A DNA stretch of 19,233 nt. Origin: JBBPZA01 sp038330095 (GTDB lineage: Bacteria > Actinomycetota > Thermoleophilia > Solirubrobacterales > Solirubrobacteraceae). The notes below the pieces were generated by a model. The model did no database searches. It saw only the letters and a list, made by a program, of their open reading frames with translations, and had not been told where the DNA came from. The stretch lies in NCBI GenBank assembly GCA_038330095.1, contig JBBQNQ010000056.1:1-19233 (forward strand), written 5' to 3'. A program made the position numbers and the translations under genes. Each line of letters begins with the position of its first letter. Position 1 is the stretch's first letter. Below, piece after piece: positions 17,159-19,233 of the stretch.

Positions 17159-17187
17159 AGTGCCCCCTCGAGTTGTCGCGTCGAGCC

Positions 17188-17205
17188 TCTGGGCATCACC
17201 CCAGA
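17188..17205. terminator. Small hairpin TCTGGG-CATCAC-CCCAGA between regulator 2 and peptidase
   Basis: Exact 6-base arms with a 6-base loop lie in the 150-base gap between the end of response regulator 2 and the peptidase start, both minus strand. It could end the kinase/regulator transcript or act in the peptidase leader. No T-run follows on the minus strand, so this is weak. Confidence 0.3.
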
Positions 17206-17308
17206 ATTTCGTGCAGGGCAAGCTCTAACAGACCGGACATCACGCCGCAAGCCAAACGGGATGTGGCCGGGTTGGACGACCGATCGCGCCCGCGGATAGG
17301 CGCTGCGC

Positions 17309-18002
17309 TCAGCCGCTCCGATTCTCATCTCGACTGGTCGGCCGGCGCGCATCCGAGTCGAAGAGACCGGACTGGTAGGCCAGCACGACTGCCTGGACGC
17401 GGTCGCGGAGGTTGAGTTTTTGAAGGACATGCGTGACGTGTGTCTTGACAGTCGTCTCGCTGATGAAAAGCTCTTGCTTGCGCGATCTCCGCATTGGAGA
17501 GGCCACCCGCGACCGATCGAAAGATCTCCCGTTCACGTGCGGTGAGTTGGTCGAGTTGCTTGGGAGGCGCAGGACGCGGGATGCGGGCGAATTCCTCGAT
17601 GACGCGTTTCGTGACCGCGGGTGAGAGCAGAGCCTCTCCGAGGGCGACCGTCCGCACCGCGGCGATCAGCTGTTCGGGAGGGTCGTCCTTGAGAACGAAC
17701 CCGCTGGCGCCGGCGCTCAGCGCTTCGTAGACGTAGTCGTCGAGGTCGAACGTCGTGAGGATCAGGATCCGGGCACTGTCGTCGGCCGCGAGAATGCGCC
17801 GGGTCGCCTCGAGGCCGTCGAGCTCGGGCATGCGGATGTCCATCAGGACGACGGATGGGTGAAAGCGCGCCGCCTTGTCGACCGCCTCGAGCCCGTTGCT
17901 GGCCTCGGCCACCACCTCGATGTCCGGTTCGCCGGCGAGCAGCATGCGAAAGCCGGCGCGCACCATGGACTGGTCGTCGACCACGAGCACACGGATGCTC
18001 AT
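17309..18002 (-). pseudogene. NarL/FixJ-family response regulator, broken by a 4-bp duplication in the DNA-binding domain
   Basis: From ATG 18002 the receiver domain is intact: D-D-Q near 10-12, phospho-acceptor in V-V-L-M-D-I-R-M-P, I-L-T-T-F, and F-V-L-K-D-D. The LuxR-type domain begins normally (L-T-A-R-E-R-E-I-F-R-S-V-A-G-G-L-S-N-A-E-I-A-Q) and then shifts frame at 17474-17481, where TTGC is present twice in tandem. Removing one copy restores E-I-A-Q-E-L-F-I-S-E-T-T-V-K-T-H-V-T-H-V in one 229-residue frame ending at 17309, normal family length. As it stands, the protein runs to a different stop at 17325 with an Arg/Pro-rich unrelated tail and no recognition helix, so DNA binding should be lost while phosphorylation could persist. 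It overlaps the kinase gene by ATGA. Confidence 0.85.
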
Positions 18003-19163
18003 GGCGCATCGCCCGTCAGTGGAAGGCGCGTGCTCAGGACGAAGCCGCCGCCCTTGGCGGTGCCCGCGGTCATCTCGCCGCCGTAGATCTTGACGCGCTC
18101 GCGGATCCCGGCGAGACCGTGGCCGAGACCGTCGCTCGGCGACGCGAGGTCGCCGTCGTCGCGTACTTCGAGCTGCAGCTCGTCGCGCCCGTAGTGGACG
18201 AGGACATCCGCATGGCTGGCGCGTGCGTGCTTGAGCGCGTTGGTCAGGCCCTCTTGGACTATGCGATACGCGGAGAGATCGATCCCGCTCGGGAGTGGGA
18301 AGGGCTCGCCCTCGACGTGCAGCCGCACGGGCAGGCCGGCGCCCCCGACCGCCTGCAGAAGCGAGTCGAGGCTTCCGAGGCCTGGCTGGGGTGCCAGTTC
18401 AGCGTCTTCGCCTTGATGGCGCATCGCGCCGAGCAGGCGCCGCATCTCCGCGAGCGACGAGCGGCCGGTCTGCTCGACCCCTCGGAGTGCCTCCGCGTCC
18501 TCCGAGAGAGCTTCGGGAAGCCTGTGCCGGACGGCGCCGACCTGAAGGACCATCACGCTGACCGCGTTCGCGACGATGTCGTGCAGCTCGCGCGCGATCC
18601 GTGCGCGCTCCTCGGCAACTGCGACGCGCGCCGCCGCCTCCCGCTCCCGTTCGGCGTGGGTCGCGCGTTGCTCTGCTGACTCGGCCTGCTCGGCCCGCTC
18701 GCGCAGGGCGTAGCCGGCCACCCAGACGATCGCGAACAGGACCGGAAGGAAGGCGAATTCGCCGGGATCGTTGGTGGGGTCGTTGTAGACGACGATCTCC
18801 ACACCGCAGAGCAGGACGGCCAAGCCGATCCGCGCCCGGAAGGCGTCGCGATGGTTGCCCAGCAGGAACGCAGCCGCCATTCCCGCGACGTAGACGCCGG
18901 TGGTGAACACGATCAGCCGCCCATCGACGAACGAGAGCGCCGCGCTCAGCAGCCAGACCGACGCGGGAGCGGCGAAGGGGAAGCGACGGCGCCCGAGCAG
19001 GAGCAAGATCACGATCGCGACCGCGGGTGCGGCGAGCCAGTGCGCCATGCGCGGCTCTGCTCCCGGATCGTGCTTGAGAGCGACCTCGAGTGCGCTCGAT
19101 CGCTGCGATCGCGATCAGCACGTCGAACCCGTACCTGCGCGCGAGCACCCACAGCCGTTTCAC
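17999..19163 (-). CDS. Membrane sensor histidine kinase (HisKA_3 type), partner of regulator 2; frameshift near 19096
   Basis: From ATG 19048 there are 349 residues: several hydrophobic helices (about 5-20, 28-42, 46-64, 72-88, 100-115), a coiled-coil Glu/Arg/Ala linker (116-148), phospho-acceptor His156 in I-A-R-E-L-H-D-I-V, then a HATPase domain with Y-R-I-V-Q-E-G-L-T-N-A-L-K-H-A and V-R-D-D-G-D, ending G-G-G-F-V-L-S-T-R-L-P. Further upstream, GTG 19163 opens a frame with a typical kinase N terminus (K-R-L-W-V-L-A-R-R-Y-G-F-D-V-L-I-A-I-A-A-I-E). The ATG 19048 frame, read backwards, continues as A-L-E-V-A-L-K-H-D-P-G-A-E-P-R. The two join at about 19096 if the indel there is repaired. So the full gene probably starts at 19163. 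Starting at 19048 drops the first membrane helix but keeps the kinase core. Its stop overlaps the regulator start (ATGA). Confidence 0.85.
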
Positions 19164-19233
19164 CACGTCGAACGTACTCGACTTGCCGAGCCCCGCACTA
19201 CGGCCCGGAGACACGCGCCGAGCATGTCCCCGG

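Overview
This is a very GC-rich bacterial chromosomal segment that reads as Actinobacteria, probably the Thermoleophilia/Solirubrobacterales side. The basis is GTG starts, 4-nt GTGA/ATGA gene overlaps, NarL-type two-component pairs with HisKA_3 kinases, an F420-type (deazaflavin) oxidoreductase and secreted hydrolases. The taxonomic call is inference from protein resemblance; no rRNA or tRNA gene was seen.

Layout. 2-454 (+) is the tail of a luciferase-like flavin oxidoreductase. 473-2004 (+) is a secreted beta-propeller-like protein of unknown function, split by a frameshift near 655. 2014-2592 (+) is a 2-hydroxychromene-2-carboxylate isomerase/DsbA-fold protein. The minus strand then carries a run, in transcription order: GAF histidine kinase (6126-4990), NarL response regulator (4993-4343), short-chain dehydrogenase (4293-3616) and a divergent QueA-like protein (3619-2579). 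Upstream of it lie a small acidic protein (6407-6198), a SAM methyltransferase (about 7252-6494) and a secreted alpha/beta hydrolase (8670-7270). Plus-strand genes follow: an O6-alkylguanine-DNA alkyltransferase (8789-9301), then a two-gene unit of a VOC protein (9424-9780) and a short UvrA-like ATPase lacking the UvrB-binding region (9777-12149). Next on the minus strand are a deazaflavin-dependent oxidoreductase (about 12656-12159) and an esterase lipoprotein (13662-12667). A universal stress protein (13852-14334) and a zinc alcohol dehydrogenase (14430-15524) are on the plus strand. The window closes on the minus strand with a TAP-type secreted peptidase/hydrolase (17158-15537) and a second kinase/regulator pair (19163-17309).

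Two themes stand out. First, the VOC/UvrA-like unit sits behind a locally AT-richer leader (9302-9423) with a good sigma70-like promoter, a 12-bp perfect palindrome and a 25-bp imperfect dyad over the -10. It looks like a regulated protection cassette against a DNA-binding compound, next to a DNA repair alkyltransferase. Second, the window has several apparent indels in otherwise well-preserved genes: near 655, in the peptidase signal peptide near 17128, in kinase 2 near 19096, and a clean 4-bp tandem duplication (TTGC TTGC, 17474-17481) that cuts the DNA-binding domain off response regulator 2. Two more genes (methyltransferase, deazaflavin oxidoreductase) lack a normal start codon where one is expected. 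Several of the indels fit loss of one G in a short G run, so assembly or consensus error must be weighed against real gene decay. The 4-bp duplication is the best candidate for a real mutation.

Gene-free stretches are all short (under 200 bases): 8671-8788 shows nothing convincing, 13663-13851 holds one small dyad, 17159-17308 holds one hairpin, and 19164-19233 shows nothing I can name.
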